Shown one piece after another: positions 26,913-36,520 of a stretch of 64,000 nucleotides of DNA; positions within the stretch are counted from its first letter, which is position 1; each line of letters starts with the position of its first letter. The DNA is from an uncultured cyanobacterium. GTDB taxonomy: Bacteria > Cyanobacteriota > Cyanobacteriia > Cyanobacteriales > FACHB-T130. The stretch covers positions 1-64,000 of the forward strand of contig CAKZHE010000073.1 in assembly GCA_936920195.1 (NCBI GenBank), written 5' to 3'. Below the pieces are notes generated by a model. The model was not told where the DNA came from. It worked only from the letters and a program-made list of their open reading frames with translations, and did not search any database. A program made the position numbers and the translations under genes.

Positions 26913-29552
26913 ATGAAATCTTCATCTACCAAACTTGCTTGGGACGACAATAATTCCGGGGTGATTGACGTTGAAGTTGTCTCCGAAGGTGAAGACCATC
27001 GGGTAGTACCAATGCCCCAAGAACGACACTCAGAGCCAAATCCGGCTGGGGCTTTAACCACCACCGGGGGGTCTTTTACTACCTTTCTTGCTCCCCTCAA
27101 CCAAGAAACCTTCAAAGAAGTTGTCACTGGAGTCGAAGACAAACTCCGAGTTGTCAATCAAACCCTGTCCTGGTTAACCGACAGCCAAGGGTTTGAAAGC
27201 ATTCTCCAAGAGATGTTGAGCGCCATTACCCTGAAAACGGGCGAACTACTGGGCGCAGACCGCACCACCATCTACTTGCTAGACGAAGAGAAAAACGAAC
27301 TGTGGTCAATTGTTGCCAAAGACCAGATGGGCGGCACTTTAGAAATTCGCTTTCCCGCCACCCAGGGAATTGCGGGTGAAGTCGCCACCTTTAAAAAAGT
27401 CGTTAATATTCCCTATGATTTTTATGATGACCCCCGGTCTTCCTTTGCCAAAATTACCGATCAGAAAAACAACTATCGCACCTCAACCATGTTGGTGCTG
27501 CCCCTATTAAATGAGCAAGGGGACTTAGTTTCAGTTGTTCAATTACTCAATAAATTAAAATTTCCCAACGACCCCGATAAACCTTTAGCCGAAAGGATCG
27601 ATCTGGGTGGTTTTAGTTCCGAAGATGAAAGAGTATTTGAAGAATTTGCCCCCTCGATTCGTCTAATTCTCGAAAGTTCCAAATCCTTCTACGCCGCTAC
27701 CCAAAAACAACGCGCCGCCGAAGCTCTGATGAAAGCAACTCAATCGCTTTCCCAGAGTAATTTGGACTTAGAAGACACCCTAACGCGGGTAATGGACGAA
27801 GCCAAAAAACTGATGAATGCCGACCGCAGTACCCTGTGGTTATTAGATTCTGACCGCAATCAACTATGGACGAAAATCCCGATTGCAGGGAAACTGCAAG
27901 AAATTCGCATTCCCAGAACGGCTGGCTTTGCGGGATTAGTTGCTGAGTCAGGGGAACCGCTAATGATTCCCTTTGATATTTACGATGACCCCCGTTCCGA
28001 GACTTCTAAACAAACTGACCAGCGCACAGGTTATCGCACTTGCAGTATGTTGTGTATGCCTGTATTTAATGCTGATGGCGAATTAATTGGCGTGACTCAA
28101 TTAATTAATAAGAAAAAACAAGGCGAATTTCCCGCCTATGACCCGGCAGAATGGCCTAAAGCTCCTGATTGTTGGAAGTCGAGTTTTAATCGCACTGACC
28201 AAGATTTCATGGAAATCTTTAATATTCAAGCTGGTGTGGCGCTACAAAATGCCAAACTATTTGCCACTGTTAAACAACAAGAACAAATGCAGCGCGATAT
28301 TCTCCGCTGCCTCTCCAACGGGGTAATTTCCACTGATAAAGATGGCAAGGTAATTGCGGCAAATGAAAGCGCTAAACGGCTGCTGGGCATGGGTGAAGAC
28401 GAGTTTCTAGAAGGCAAGTCCGTACTAGATCTGGTCATGATTAAAGCCAAAGATGAAAAAGAAGATAATAAATTTATTCAATGGTTCCAAGCAGCTTTAG
28501 GCGCAACGGAAGAAAAGAATCGCCAGCAATACTATCCTGACCAGTTGCTCCAGTCGCTCAAGGAAGAACAGCATAGCGTCAATCTATCAATTAATACCAT
28601 TGTGGATGCTGGCGACAGTACCAAAACCAACGGGGCGCTGGTGGTGATGGAAGACATTAGCGATGAAAAACGCCTAAAAACCACTATGTATCGCTACATG
28701 AATCAAGACTTAGCCGAACAGCTAATTAACAGTGGCGGTGAAGCTAGGTTAGGTGGAGATCTCAAAGAAGTTTCGATTCTGTTTTCCGATATTCGCGGCT
28801 ACACCACGTTGACGGAAAAAATGGAACCCGAAGATGTGGTCAAAATGCTGAACGAGTATTTTGAAGATATGGTGGAGGCGCTGTTTAAATATAAAGGAAC
28901 GCTGGATAAATATATTGGGGATGCGATGATGGCGGTATTTGGCTCGCCGTTACCCCTAGACGATCATGAATGGATGGCAGTACAAACAGCGGTGGAAATG
29001 CGCCACCGTCTAGCTCAATTCAATGTTAAGCGGCTGAAAGAAAATAAGGACACCATTAGTATTGGAATTGGAATTAATTCTGATAAGGTGTTAAGCGGTA
29101 ATATTGGTTCTAGTAAACGGATGGAATTTACCGCCATTGGGGATGGGGTGAATTTAGGTTCCCGATTGGAAGGGGCGAGTAAGCAATATGGCTGCGATAT
29201 TGTGATTAGTGAAAATACTTTTCGGCCTTGTCAAGAACGAATTTGGTATCGGGAACTAGACTGCATTCGGGTAAAGGGTAAAAACGAGCCAATCAAGCTC
29301 TATGAATTGGTAGGCTTGCTGGCGGAACCAATTTCCGATGCGAAAAAACAATCAATTGATTTTTACCGTCGCGGGCGGGAATTCTATCTAAACCGCAAGT
29401 TTACTCGCGCCATGGGTGAGTTTGGAGCCATTTTGGAAGAAATTGACAGTCACGATAAGGCGGCAATTTTGCACCTGAAACGCTGCCAGCACTTCCTGCA
29501 AGAACCACCCCCGGATGATTGGGATGGGGTTTGGACTTTGACTGAGAAATAG
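26913..29552 (+). CDS. cyaB: class III adenylate cyclase with tandem GAF and PAS domains (CyaB type)
   Basis: An 879-residue signalling enzyme making cAMP, with the architecture of Anabaena CyaB1/CyaB2: GAF-A (about 95-245), GAF-B (about 280-450), PAS (about 465-590), class III cyclase domain (about 615-790) and a TPR-like tail. The cyclase has both metal aspartates (LFSDIRGYT, YIGDAMMAVFG), the adenine-selecting Lys in LDKYIGD and Thr in EFTAIGD, and the Asn/Arg pair in VNLGSRLEG, so it should be active on ATP. GAF-A keeps the cyclic-nucleotide NKFDE signature (NK...FSSEDE); GAF-B ends FNRTDQ instead. cAMP feedback through GAF-A is inferred from the family. Confidence 0.92.
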   Translation: MKSSSTKLAWDDNNSGVIDVEVVSEGEDHRVVPMPQERHSEPNPAGALTTTGGSFTTFLAPLNQETFKEVVTGVEDKLRVVNQTLSWLTDSQGFESILQEMLSAITLKTGELLGADRTTIYLLDEEKNELWSIVAKDQMGGTLEIRFPATQGIAGEVATFKKVVNIPYDFYDDPRSSFAKITDQKNNYRTSTMLVLPLLNEQGDLVSVVQLLNKLKFPNDPDKPLAERIDLGGFSSEDERVFEEFAPSIRLILESSKSFYAATQKQRAAEALMKATQSLSQSNLDLEDTLTRVMDEAKKLMNADRSTLWLLDSDRNQLWTKIPIAGKLQEIRIPRTAGFAGLVAESGEPLMIPFDIYDDPRSETSKQTDQRTGYRTCSMLCMPVFNADGELIGVTQLINKKKQGEFPAYDPAEWPKAPDCWKSSFNRTDQDFMEIFNIQAGVALQNAKLFATVKQQEQMQRDILRCLSNGVISTDKDGKVIAANESAKRLLGMGEDEFLEGKSVLDLVMIKAKDEKEDNKFIQWFQAALGATEEKNRQQYYPDQLLQSLKEEQHSVNLSINTIVDAGDSTKTNGALVVMEDISDEKRLKTTMYRYMNQDLAEQLINSGGEARLGGDLKEVSILFSDIRGYTTLTEKMEPEDVVKMLNEYFEDMVEALFKYKGTLDKYIGDAMMAVFGSPLPLDDHEWMAVQTAVEMRHRLAQFNVKRLKENKDTISIGIGINSDKVLSGNIGSSKRMEFTAIGDGVNLGSRLEGASKQYGCDIVISENTFRPCQERIWYRELDCIRVKGKNEPIKLYELVGLLAEPISDAKKQSIDFYRRGREFYLNRKFTRAMGEFGAILEEIDSHDKAAILHLKRCQHFLQEPPPDDWDGVWTLTEK

Positions 29553-30082
29553 GTTAAGTGATGGGGAGATGGGGAGATGGGGAGTTGGGTTTTAGTGTGG
29601 GTTTAGCTTTGTCGTAGTCAGGACTTACGCAGCTACTCCATCAGGACTTACGCAACGCCACTACTGGCTAAGAATAGGGGCAACCACGGGGGGATTGCCC
29701 CTACAAAACACTATATGTAGATGGTTCGCGTAAGTCCTGGAACTGTTTACTCGTTCCCAGACTCTGCCTCGGATGAATTGAGTGTGAGTGTGAAACAGTC
29801 TTGCATCACCCCATCACCCCATCACCCCACCTCCGTTAGTAGTATTTCTTAACATAGTGGCGGGAACATCTAGCGATCGCGCAAATCCTTGATACCCAAG
29901 GCTTTTCTCTGCCATCAAAGCTCCGATTTGGCAACCAGAGACAGAAAAAGATTAAAAATTACCACGATATTTTTAATAAAGATTTAAGATTTCTGACATC
30001 TTCGGATATTTTCCGGCGATCGCCTTTATTGTATAAGACATCGACCAGACGACCTCGTTCAGTTCGTAAGGTATCCGCAATC
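29553..30082. other. repeat-rich gap after cyaB
   Basis: A 530-base stretch with no supported gene until the small membrane protein. It contains GATGGGGA tandem units after the cyaB stop, two AGGACTTACGCA repeat ends (about 29620 and 29643) and the matching inverted end near 29738. A CATCACCC tandem run lies near 29800 and a HIP1 octamer GCGATCGC near 29873. Confidence 0.6.
29643..29738. repeat. AGGACTTACGCA-type MITE with a nested repeat
   Basis: An element of about 96 bases bounded by AGGACTTACGCA on the left and GCGTAAGTCCT on the right. Inside is a second repeat type, GGGGCAACCACGGGGGGATT, also found near 31550, 46712 and 58440. Another left end occurs at about 29620, so the region may hold one complete and one partial copy. 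Same family as the elements at 38166-38308 and 47731-47820. Confidence 0.7.
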
Positions 30083-30376
30083 ATGAGCTTTTTACCTAAC
30101 TTGCTTCGCTCTTTGGTACTGACGAGCCTCCTGTGCTTTGCCGCACCCCTCCTGATTCTCGGCGGATTATTATGCAGTCTATCTGTCCTGAGTTACATCC
30201 CCATGCTACAAAACATTGCTGAGGTGAGCATTGTCCCCATTTGGAGTTTCCTAGAAACTTTTGGCAGCGGACAACCTCTGGAGGGAATGTTCACCATTGG
30301 CTTAACTTGTAGTCTTGTCGGAACTTTATTTGATGCCTATGCCTTTTATCGTTACCAAACCCTGCGGGGGCATTAG
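30083..30376 (+). CDS. small membrane protein of unknown function
   Basis: A 97-residue protein (ATG at 30083) with two hydrophobic segments: LVLTSLLCFAAPLLILGGLL near the N-terminus, and a second at about 65-85 (MFTIGLTCSLVGTLFDAYAF). The in-frame extension to 30029 begins with a TTG and adds unhydrophobic, basic residues, so I left it out. No family recognised. It stands alone, converging on the SDR gene. Confidence 0.6.
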   Translation: MSFLPNLLRSLVLTSLLCFAAPLLILGGLLCSLSVLSYIPMLQNIAEVSIVPIWSFLETFGSGQPLEGMFTIGLTCSLVGTLFDAYAFYRYQTLRGH

Positions 30377-30440
30377 CTAATAGGGATAAAGTTGGTTATA
30401 GTCAGTTTGTAGAGGAACAAGAGTTAGATCTACTGCCATT

Positions 30441-31220
30441 TTAATGAGCTTTTGCTTGGGCTTGGCGCACGATATCTGCCAGCTTCTTCCTAGGTAAGAA
30501 TTTGGCAAAAATAGTTAGCAGCCAATTATTCAAGCCATGAACAGCGACTACCTTTCTTTCCTGCATAGCTTGATAGCCGTACTTGGCAACTTCGGCTGAA
30601 GTGGGCAGTTGACCAATTAATATTTTGGAGCCTTCCATCGCGGCGGCAGCTTGAAAACCAGATTCTGTTGGTCCAGGACATAATACAGTTACGCTGACTC
30701 CAGTACCTTGTAATTCATTGGCGATCGCTTCTGAAAAAGACAGTACATAGGACTTAGTAGCATAGTACACTGCCATTAAGGGTCCCGGCATAAATGCCGC
30801 TGTCGAAGCTACGTTGAGAATCTTTCCCTGCCGTCGCGCTACCATCCCTTTCACAAACAATTTGGTTAAATGGGTTAAAGCAAAAATATTGACTTGCAGC
30901 ATATCAGCTTCTTTTTGCCATTCGCTGGCGGTAAATTCGCCAAAGTTGCCAAAACCCGCATTATTAATTAAGATATCAACAACGATTTTTTCGCTTTCTA
31001 GTTGATTGAAAATGGCAGGTACAGACTCAGGTAGAGATAAGTCTTTTGCCAAGACTTTCACAGTAATGGGATATTTTTGAGTTAAATTGGTTTGGATTTC
31101 TTCCAGTTTGGCGGTGCTGCGAGCCACTAAAACTAAATTGTAGCCGTCGGCAGCTAATTCTTGGGCGAATTCATAGCCAATTCCCCCGGAAGCGCCTGTA
31201 ATTAATGCTGTTTTTGTCAT
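30441..31220 (-). CDS. short-chain dehydrogenase/reductase (SDR family)
   Basis: A 259-residue classical SDR oxidoreductase using NAD(P)H. The cofactor motif is TGASGGIGYEFA, followed by NNAGFGNFGEF, the catalytic serine in NVASTAAFMPGP and YYATKSYV (Tyr/Lys pair), then VLCPGPTESGF. The overall pattern fits the subgroup often labelled DltE/YbbO-like, whose substrates vary from fatty acyl derivatives to small alcohols, so no specific function is given. Stands alone on the minus strand. Confidence 0.9.
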   Translation of the reverse strand: MTKTALITGASGGIGYEFAQELAADGYNLVLVARSTAKLEEIQTNLTQKYPITVKVLAKDLSLPESVPAIFNQLESEKIVVDILINNAGFGNFGEFTASEWQKEADMLQVNIFALTHLTKLFVKGMVARRQGKILNVASTAAFMPGPLMAVYYATKSYVLSFSEAIANELQGTGVSVTVLCPGPTESGFQAAAAMEGSKILIGQLPTSAEVAKYGYQAMQERKVVAVHGLNNWLLTIFAKFLPRKKLADIVRQAQAKAH

Positions 31221-31240
31221 AATTTTATTTCAAGTATAAT

Positions 31241-31372
31241 TTATTCAAATTCAGGAGGCCACAATTCTGATACAACTAATTCCCAACCGGGAAGCAATTC
31301 TGGTACGGTCAGAATATCTCCATTTTTCAGAATAACTGGATCGCTGTCAAGACGATATAGAGTCAGCGCCAT
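31241..31372 (-). pseudogene. C-terminal remnant of an Uma2 (DUF820) nuclease gene
   Basis: A 43-codon frame ending LPGWELVVSELWPPEFE, the characteristic C-terminal end of Uma2/DUF820 proteins, which are normally about 190-220 residues. The catalytic PD-(D/E)xK part is missing; upstream sequence is repeat DNA instead. It happens to start with an ATG but is most simply a truncated remnant. A full Uma2 gene is present at 50052-50663. Confidence 0.55.
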
Positions 31373-31445
31373 AAACTACTTTCTCAGATCATAGGGTGTG
31401 ATATCAAGTCCGGTTGATATGAAATGGAGAGGTATATAGTGCGTC

Positions 31446-31541
31446 TGAATCATAAGTACAAATCTGTAGGGGTAGCGCCCCCGTGCCTACCCCTGAATCA
31501 TAAGTACAAATCTGTAGGGGTAGCGCCCCCGTGCCTACCCC
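31446..31541. repeat. perfect 48-bp tandem duplication
   Basis: Two identical 48-base units (31446-31493 and 31494-31541) start TGAATCATAAGTACAAATCT and continue through TAGGGGTAGCGCCCCCGTGCC. Just to the right, 31550-31577 carries the GGGGCAACCACGGGGGG repeat type. The gap between the Uma2 remnant and mutS (31373-31737) otherwise shows no gene. Confidence 0.85.
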
Positions 31542-31737
31542 GTTAAATTGGGGCAACCACGGGGGGATTGCCCCTACAGGTTTGCACAACTCATTGAGAC
31601 GGGCTATACATGAATTCGGTCTAGTAACAATTCTAGCGGAAATTGCCAGGTGCGATCGCTAGCCCAAATCTCCCACACCAGCTAAAATGCTAAATTACCA
31701 ATAATTTCCCTTCTCCTTTTCCTAGGCATCTACCCCC

Positions 31738-34383
31738 ATGAATGCGAAGCCGAATCAACCTACCATCCACCATGACTATCGGCACTTAGATCGAGAAAAA
31801 CTCTCGCCGATGTATAAGCATTATGTGGAAATTAAAGAGCAGTATCCCCACGCACTGTTGCTTTATCGGGTAGGGGATTTTTTTGAAACTTTTTTTCAAG
31901 ATGCGGTAACGGTTTCTAGGGAATTAGAATTAGTTTTAACCAGCAAAGAAGGTGGTGTTGGACGGGTAGCCATGACGGGAGTGCCGCACCATGCTCTTGA
32001 CCGTTATAGCGCCCAATTAGTTGAAAAAGGTTATGCGATCGCCATTTGCGATCAAGTCGAAGATGCCTCGGCCTCAACGGGTTTAGTGCGGCGAGAAATT
32101 ACCCGCGTTTTAACTCCGGGAACGGTATTAGATGAGGGAATGTTACCATCCCGGCGGAATAATTTTTTGGCGGCGGTAGTAGTAACAGAAAAGTATTGGG
32201 GTTTAGCCTATGCGGATATTTCTACTGGGGAATTTTTCACTACTCAATCTAGCGAATTAGATCTATTGGCGCATGAATTGATGCGCTTGCAACCTTCAGA
32301 AGTGTTATTTCCCACTAATGCGCCGGATTTAGGAAAATTGTTGCGTCCTGGTGAAACTTCGGAATACTTACCTGTCTGTTTGCCGCCCTCTTTTTGTTAT
32401 GCTTTTCGCCCTCAAACCCCCTTTAATTTAGGAGAAGCAAAACAGCGATTGTTGCAGAAATTTAAGGTGCGATCGCTGGAGGGAATGGGATGCGATCGCT
32501 TGCCTTTAGCCGTGCGAGCAGCGGGAGGATTATTACAGTATTTGGAAGAAACCATTCGAGATTCAACTGTTCAAAATGCCAAGTTCAAAACCCAAAATTC
32601 CGCCGTACCGCTGCAACCGCTCCGCACCTATGCGATCGCTGACTATTTAATTCTAGATCAACAAACTCGCCGCAATTTAGAAGTTACTCAAACTGTCCGC
32701 GACAGCACTTTTCATGGTTCTTTATTGTGGTCATTGGATCATACCAGTACGGCGATGGGGGGTAGGGCATTGCGACGGTGGTTATTGCAACCTTTAATCG
32801 ATTTAAAAGGAATTCAAGCTCGTCAGGATACGATTCAAGAATTAGTCGATAATACAGGATTGCGGCAGGATTTACAGCGCATCTTAGGCCAAATTTATGA
32901 CTTAGAAAGATTGGCAGGGCGAGCAGGTTCAGGAACTGCCAATGCCAGAAATCTAGAAGCTTTAGCCGATTCCTTATTGCGCTTGCCGGAATTGGCAGCC
33001 TTAGCAAGTACCGGGCGATCGCCTTTTTTGAAAAAGCTCCAAATTGTCTCACCAGTTTTGGAACAATTGGGGCAAACAATTCGCAATCACTTAGCTGATA
33101 CCCTGCCAATTCATTTAACTGAAGGCGGGATAATTCGTAGCGGTGTCAATGCCCAATTAGATGAAATGCGATTGAATGCCGAAGAAGATCAAAAATGGCT
33201 GGCTAATTTAGAAGTTGAAGAAAGAACTAGAACCGGAATTCCTACTTTGAAAGTGGGGTTTAATAAAACCTTTGGTTACTATCTTAGCATTACTCGCGCC
33301 AAAGCCGATCAAGTCCCAGCAGATTACATTCGCAAGCAAACTTTAACCAATGAAGAACGCTATATCACTCCCGAATTAAAAGAAAGAGAAGCCAGAATTC
33401 TCAGCGCCAGGGAAGATTTGAATAAACTGGAATACGAAATCTTTATTGAATTGCGAACCGAAGTCGGAGAATGTGCCGAATTGATTCGGAATGTTTCCCG
33501 CGCCGTCGCCGCTGCTGATGCTTTGTGCGGTTTAGCGGAAATAGCAGTAAAACAAGGTTATTGCCGTCCCCAAATGGTTGTAGGAAGAGATATTATCATT
33601 ATTGATGGTCGTCATCCGGTAGTAGAACAATCCTTACCCGCAGGCTTTTTTGTTCCCAATTCAACTCATTTAGGTCATCAAGATCGAGAACATAGTGATG
33701 ATGATGAAACCCCCTTAAACTTATTATTATTTCCCACCAATTCCCAACTATCATCGCCCCCGGATTTAATCATTCTCACCGGACCAAATGCCAGCGGTAA
33801 AAGTTGCTATTTACGGCAAGTTGGTTTAATTCAATTGATGGCACAGGTAGGCAGTTTTGTCCCAGCAAGATCGGCAACTTTAGGAATATGCGATCGCATT
33901 TTTACCCGCGTCGGTGCAGTAGACGATCTGGCTACCGGACAATCTACTTTTATGGTAGAAATGAATGAAACTGCCAACATTCTCAATCATGCTACTCCTC
34001 AATCCTTAGTATTATTAGATGAAATTGGCAGAGGCACAGCTACCTTTGACGGACTTTCTATTGCCTGGGCGGTAGCGGAATACTTAGCCGATGAAATTCG
34101 CGCTCGGACAATTTTCGCCACTCACTATCACGAATTAAACGAATTAGCTTCAATCTTAACTAACGTGGCTAATTATCAAGTTACCGTCAAAGAACTGCCC
34201 GATCAAATTGTCTTTTTACATCAAGTTCAACCCGGTGGCGCTGATAAATCCTACGGCATTGAAGCAGGGAGATTAGCCGGATTGCCCGCCTCAGTTATTC
34301 AGCGAGCTAGACAGGTAATGGCACAAATTGAAAAGCACAGTAAAATCGCCATTGGCTTGCGAGGTACAATCCCCAAAACTTAA
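31738..34383 (+). CDS. mutS: DNA mismatch repair protein MutS
   Basis: An 881-residue MutS1 protein that recognises mismatches and starts repair. The N-terminal mismatch-binding motif is GDFFETF (Phe-x-Glu). The connector and clamp regions follow. The ATPase domain (about 680-850) has Walker [36 protein letters not shown], Walker [17 protein letters not shown] and THYHELNEL. Length is normal for cyanobacterial MutS. The C-terminus (RGTIPKT) lies just before a long tandem-repeat block. No partner mutL in view. Confidence 0.96.
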   Translation: MNAKPNQPTIHHDYRHLDREKLSPMYKHYVEIKEQYPHALLLYRVGDFFETFFQDAVTVSRELELVLTSKEGGVGRVAMTGVPHHALDRYSAQLVEKGYAIAICDQVEDASASTGLVRREITRVLTPGTVLDEGMLPSRRNNFLAAVVVTEKYWGLAYADISTGEFFTTQSSELDLLAHELMRLQPSEVLFPTNAPDLGKLLRPGETSEYLPVCLPPSFCYAFRPQTPFNLGEAKQRLLQKFKVRSLEGMGCDRLPLAVRAAGGLLQYLEETIRDSTVQNAKFKTQNSAVPLQPLRTYAIADYLILDQQTRRNLEVTQTVRDSTFHGSLLWSLDHTSTAMGGRALRRWLLQPLIDLKGIQARQDTIQELVDNTGLRQDLQRILGQIYDLERLAGRAGSGTANARNLEALADSLLRLPELAALASTGRSPFLKKLQIVSPVLEQLGQTIRNHLADTLPIHLTEGGIIRSGVNAQLDEMRLNAEEDQKWLANLEVEERTRTGIPTLKVGFNKTFGYYLSITRAKADQVPADYIRKQTLTNEERYITPELKEREARILSAREDLNKLEYEIFIELRTEVGECAELIRNVSRAVAAADALCGLAEIAVKQGYCRPQMVVGRDIIIIDGRHPVVEQSLPAGFFVPNSTHLGHQDREHSDDDETPLNLLLFPTNSQLSSPPDLIILTGPNASGKSCYLRQVGLIQLMAQVGSFVPARSATLGICDRIFTRVGAVDDLATGQSTFMVEMNETANILNHATPQSLVLLDEIGRGTATFDGLSIAWAVAEYLADEIRARTIFATHYHELNELASILTNVANYQVTVKELPDQIVFLHQVQPGGADKSYGIEAGRLAGLPASVIQRARQVMAQIEKHSKIAIGLRGTIPKT

Positions 34384-34421
34384 ATTAGATCCACTTTTAG
34401 CAATTCCTCCAATTCTCTATT

Positions 34422-34680
34422 CCCAATTATTCCCTATTCCCAATTATTCCCTATTCCCAATTATTCCCTATTCCCAATTATTCCCTATTCCCAAATACAT
34501 AATAAAAATTCCAAGAATAAGCGATAAAATATAAGAAAAAGTAATTAATAAATAAAGCCATAATCAAAACCAAAACCAACAAATAACTATCTACTACATC
34601 ATAACCCCTATTCCCTATTATTCCCTATTCCCTATTCCCTATTATTCCCTATTCCCTGTTCCCTATTCCCTATTCCCCAT
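34422..34680. repeat. 17-bp tandem repeat and heptamer STRR block between mutS and uppS
   Basis: At 34422-34489 the 17-base unit CCCAATTATTCCCTATT occurs four times without error. A/T-rich unique sequence follows, and then at about 34604-34680 a run of CCCTATT, CCCTATTATT and CCCTGTT units that ends at the uppS stop codon. The 17-mer is itself two heptamers (CCCAATT, CCCTATT) with an ATT insertion, showing how the longer unit grew from the shorter. No gene is seen in this gap. Confidence 0.88.
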
Positions 34681-35430
34681 TTAAACTTTCCCAAACCTCC
34701 GCTGACGCTGTTGATAATCAGTTAAAGCCCGATGAAATTCCGTGCGGTCAAAATCAGGCCACAAAGTATCGGTAATATAGATTTCTGAATAGGCCATTTG
34801 CCAAAGCAGAAAATTACTAATTCGCATTTCTCCGCTCGTCCGAATTAATAAATCTGGGTCAGGAATCCCGTGGGTATAAAGATGACTGGCAAATAATGTT
34901 TCATCAATGCTATCAGGTTCTAAGGTTCCTTGCTGCACTTGAGTAGCGATCGCTCGACAAGCTTGCAAAATTTCCTGCCGTCCGCCATAATTAGTTGCCA
35001 CCGTAAATTGAGTACCGCGATTATTTTCGGTATCAATCATCGACTTTTCAATTTCAGCATAGAGCGATCGCGGCAGGGCATCCAAATTTCCTACAAATCG
35101 GATTTTGACATTTTCTGCCATCATCTCTGCCAACTCTTGGTGCAAAATCCGCTCAAACAAAGTCATTAAAAACTCCACCTCTTCCAGCGGACGACCCCAA
35201 TTTTCCGTGGAAAAAGCATAGGCAGTCAAAGCTGGAATGCCCCAATCCCGACAGCAGCGCAGCAAATCCTTCAGCGCATCTACCCCCCGGCGATGTCCCA
35301 TAATCCGGGGCATTCCGCGAGTCTTTGCCCAGCGCCCATTGCCATCCATAATCACTGCCACGTGTCTGGGCAGTTTTTCTCGCTGCAAATCGACAGGCAA
35401 TTCTTGTAAGACAGTTGGTTTTACAGTCAT
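34681..35430 (-). CDS. uppS: isoprenyl transferase (undecaprenyl diphosphate synthase)
   Basis: A 249-residue cis-prenyltransferase making the C55 carrier lipid for peptidoglycan and polysaccharide. The diagnostic motifs are [13 protein letters not shown] (catalytic Asp), [52 protein letters not shown] and ITDTLWPDF. Its ATG overlaps the TGA of cdaA (ATGA), so it is translationally coupled to the c-di-AMP synthase gene upstream. The stop lies against a tandem repeat block. Confidence 0.96.
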   Translation of the reverse strand: MTVKPTVLQELPVDLQREKLPRHVAVIMDGNGRWAKTRGMPRIMGHRRGVDALKDLLRCCRDWGIPALTAYAFSTENWGRPLEEVEFLMTLFERILHQELAEMMAENVKIRFVGNLDALPRSLYAEIEKSMIDTENNRGTQFTVATNYGGRQEILQACRAIATQVQQGTLEPDSIDETLFASHLYTHGIPDPDLLIRTSGEMRISNFLLWQMAYSEIYITDTLWPDFDRTEFHRALTDYQQRQRRFGKV

Positions 35431-36341
35431 TTCTTATCCCGAGAAGTCGATGACGGAAAACGGAAAAAACGCGAAAATAATGCTTTGCTCCCAGAACCAA
35501 TCTGACGGCCTAAACTCCACAAACTTGGAGCCACCGCCTCCCTGTCAGTCACGGGCGAAAATCGAGCTTCTAACAGTTCCTTCAGTTTACTGCTGGTTAA
35601 TGGACGATTCAGGACTCCCCGCTCTGCCAGAGAAATTGAACCCGTTTCTTCAGATACAACGACACAGGCACAATTTTCGACTCGCTCCGTAATTCCCATT
35701 GCGGCTCGGTGGCGCGTGCCTAATTGCCGCGAAGCAGTGCGTTCCGACAAGGGCAAAATTACCCCCGCCGCCACTACTCGCGCCCCACTAATCAATACCG
35801 CTCCATCGTGTAATAGGGTAGTGGGTTGAAAAATAGTTTGCAATAGCTCTTTCGATACCTCGGCATTCAGTTTCACCCCAGGTACAGAAAAATCCCGCTC
35901 GTCAATTGGCCCGCTAGTTTCCAAAATCATCAGAGCGCCAATGCGGTTTTGAGACAATTCTTTGACAGCATCTACGATTTCATCCACAACGCTGTCTGAT
36001 TTGGGAATTGGTCGGCGAACAGGTTGAAATAGCTGCACAATTTGCCCTCTTCCCAGCTGTTCCAGAAACCGACGAAACTCTGACTGGAAGATGATTGCCA
36101 TAGCGACAGCAGAACCAACCACCAATTTTTCTAGGACAAAACTCAATAGCGGTAGCCCTAGTCGATTGCTGACTGCGGCGGCTAGCATCAGGACGATTAA
36201 GCCCCGAACCATCCACAACGTGCGGCGCTCTCCAATTAGAACAAGCACCAGATAGGTAGTGGCTAGAACGAGTCCTACGTCAACGCCATGAAGCAGCAAG
36301 AATTGAATCCAGCCAGGGTCATAATTGGGACCCACAGACAT
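35427..36341 (-). CDS. cdaA: diadenylate cyclase (c-di-AMP synthase, CdaA type)
   Basis: A 304-residue membrane enzyme making c-di-AMP from two ATP. The N-terminus has three hydrophobic helices (about 15-95), then the DAC domain with both nucleotide motifs, [18 protein letters not shown] and [25 protein letters not shown] follows, as in CdaA. c-di-AMP controls potassium and osmotic balance, and in cyanobacteria night survival; that is family knowledge. It lies between lysA (179 bases upstream) and uppS (4-base overlap), all on the minus strand. Confidence 0.94.
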   Translation of the reverse strand: MSVGPNYDPGWIQFLLLHGVDVGLVLATTYLVLVLIGERRTLWMVRGLIVLMLAAAVSNRLGLPLLSFVLEKLVVGSAVAMAIIFQSEFRRFLEQLGRGQIVQLFQPVRRPIPKSDSVVDEIVDAVKELSQNRIGALMILETSGPIDERDFSVPGVKLNAEVSKELLQTIFQPTTLLHDGAVLISGARVVAAGVILPLSERTASRQLGTRHRAAMGITERVENCACVVVSEETGSISLAERGVLNRPLTSSKLKELLEARFSPVTDREAVAPSLWSLGRQIGSGSKALFSRFFRFPSSTSRDKK

Positions 36342-36374
36342 TGAATTTTAAATTAACTTACTCTTAGAGTTTAA

Positions 36375-36455
36375 CGGGAACAGGGAATAATAGGGAACAG
36401 GGAACAATTGGGAACAGGGAATAATTAGGAAATTGGAAATTGGAAATTGGGAACA
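36375..36455. repeat. heptamer STRR block between lysA and cdaA
   Basis: Units of GGGAACA, GGGAATA and GGGAACAATT, then AAATTGG in tandem. These are the minus-strand view of the CCCTGTT/CCCTATT heptamers seen elsewhere. The block lies in the 179-base gap between lysA and cdaA, so it would be transcribed if the three genes form an operon. Confidence 0.8.
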
Positions 36456-36520
36456 GTTGAATGACGGCTCAAATATAGAGTTGTTGGCCTGCTCTGTTCC
36501 TTGACATTTCCTATTCCCCA

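Noticed and set aside
31404-31589. Leftward 61-codon frame with an internal repeat (GVGTGALPLQICTYDS twice)
   Set aside because: The protein repeat is only the 48-bp DNA duplication read in one frame; no ribosome binding site or family.
34422-34680. Possible CRISPR-like array (regular repeats)
   Set aside because: Units are 7 or 17 bases in direct tandem with no unique spacers, and no cas genes are in the window.
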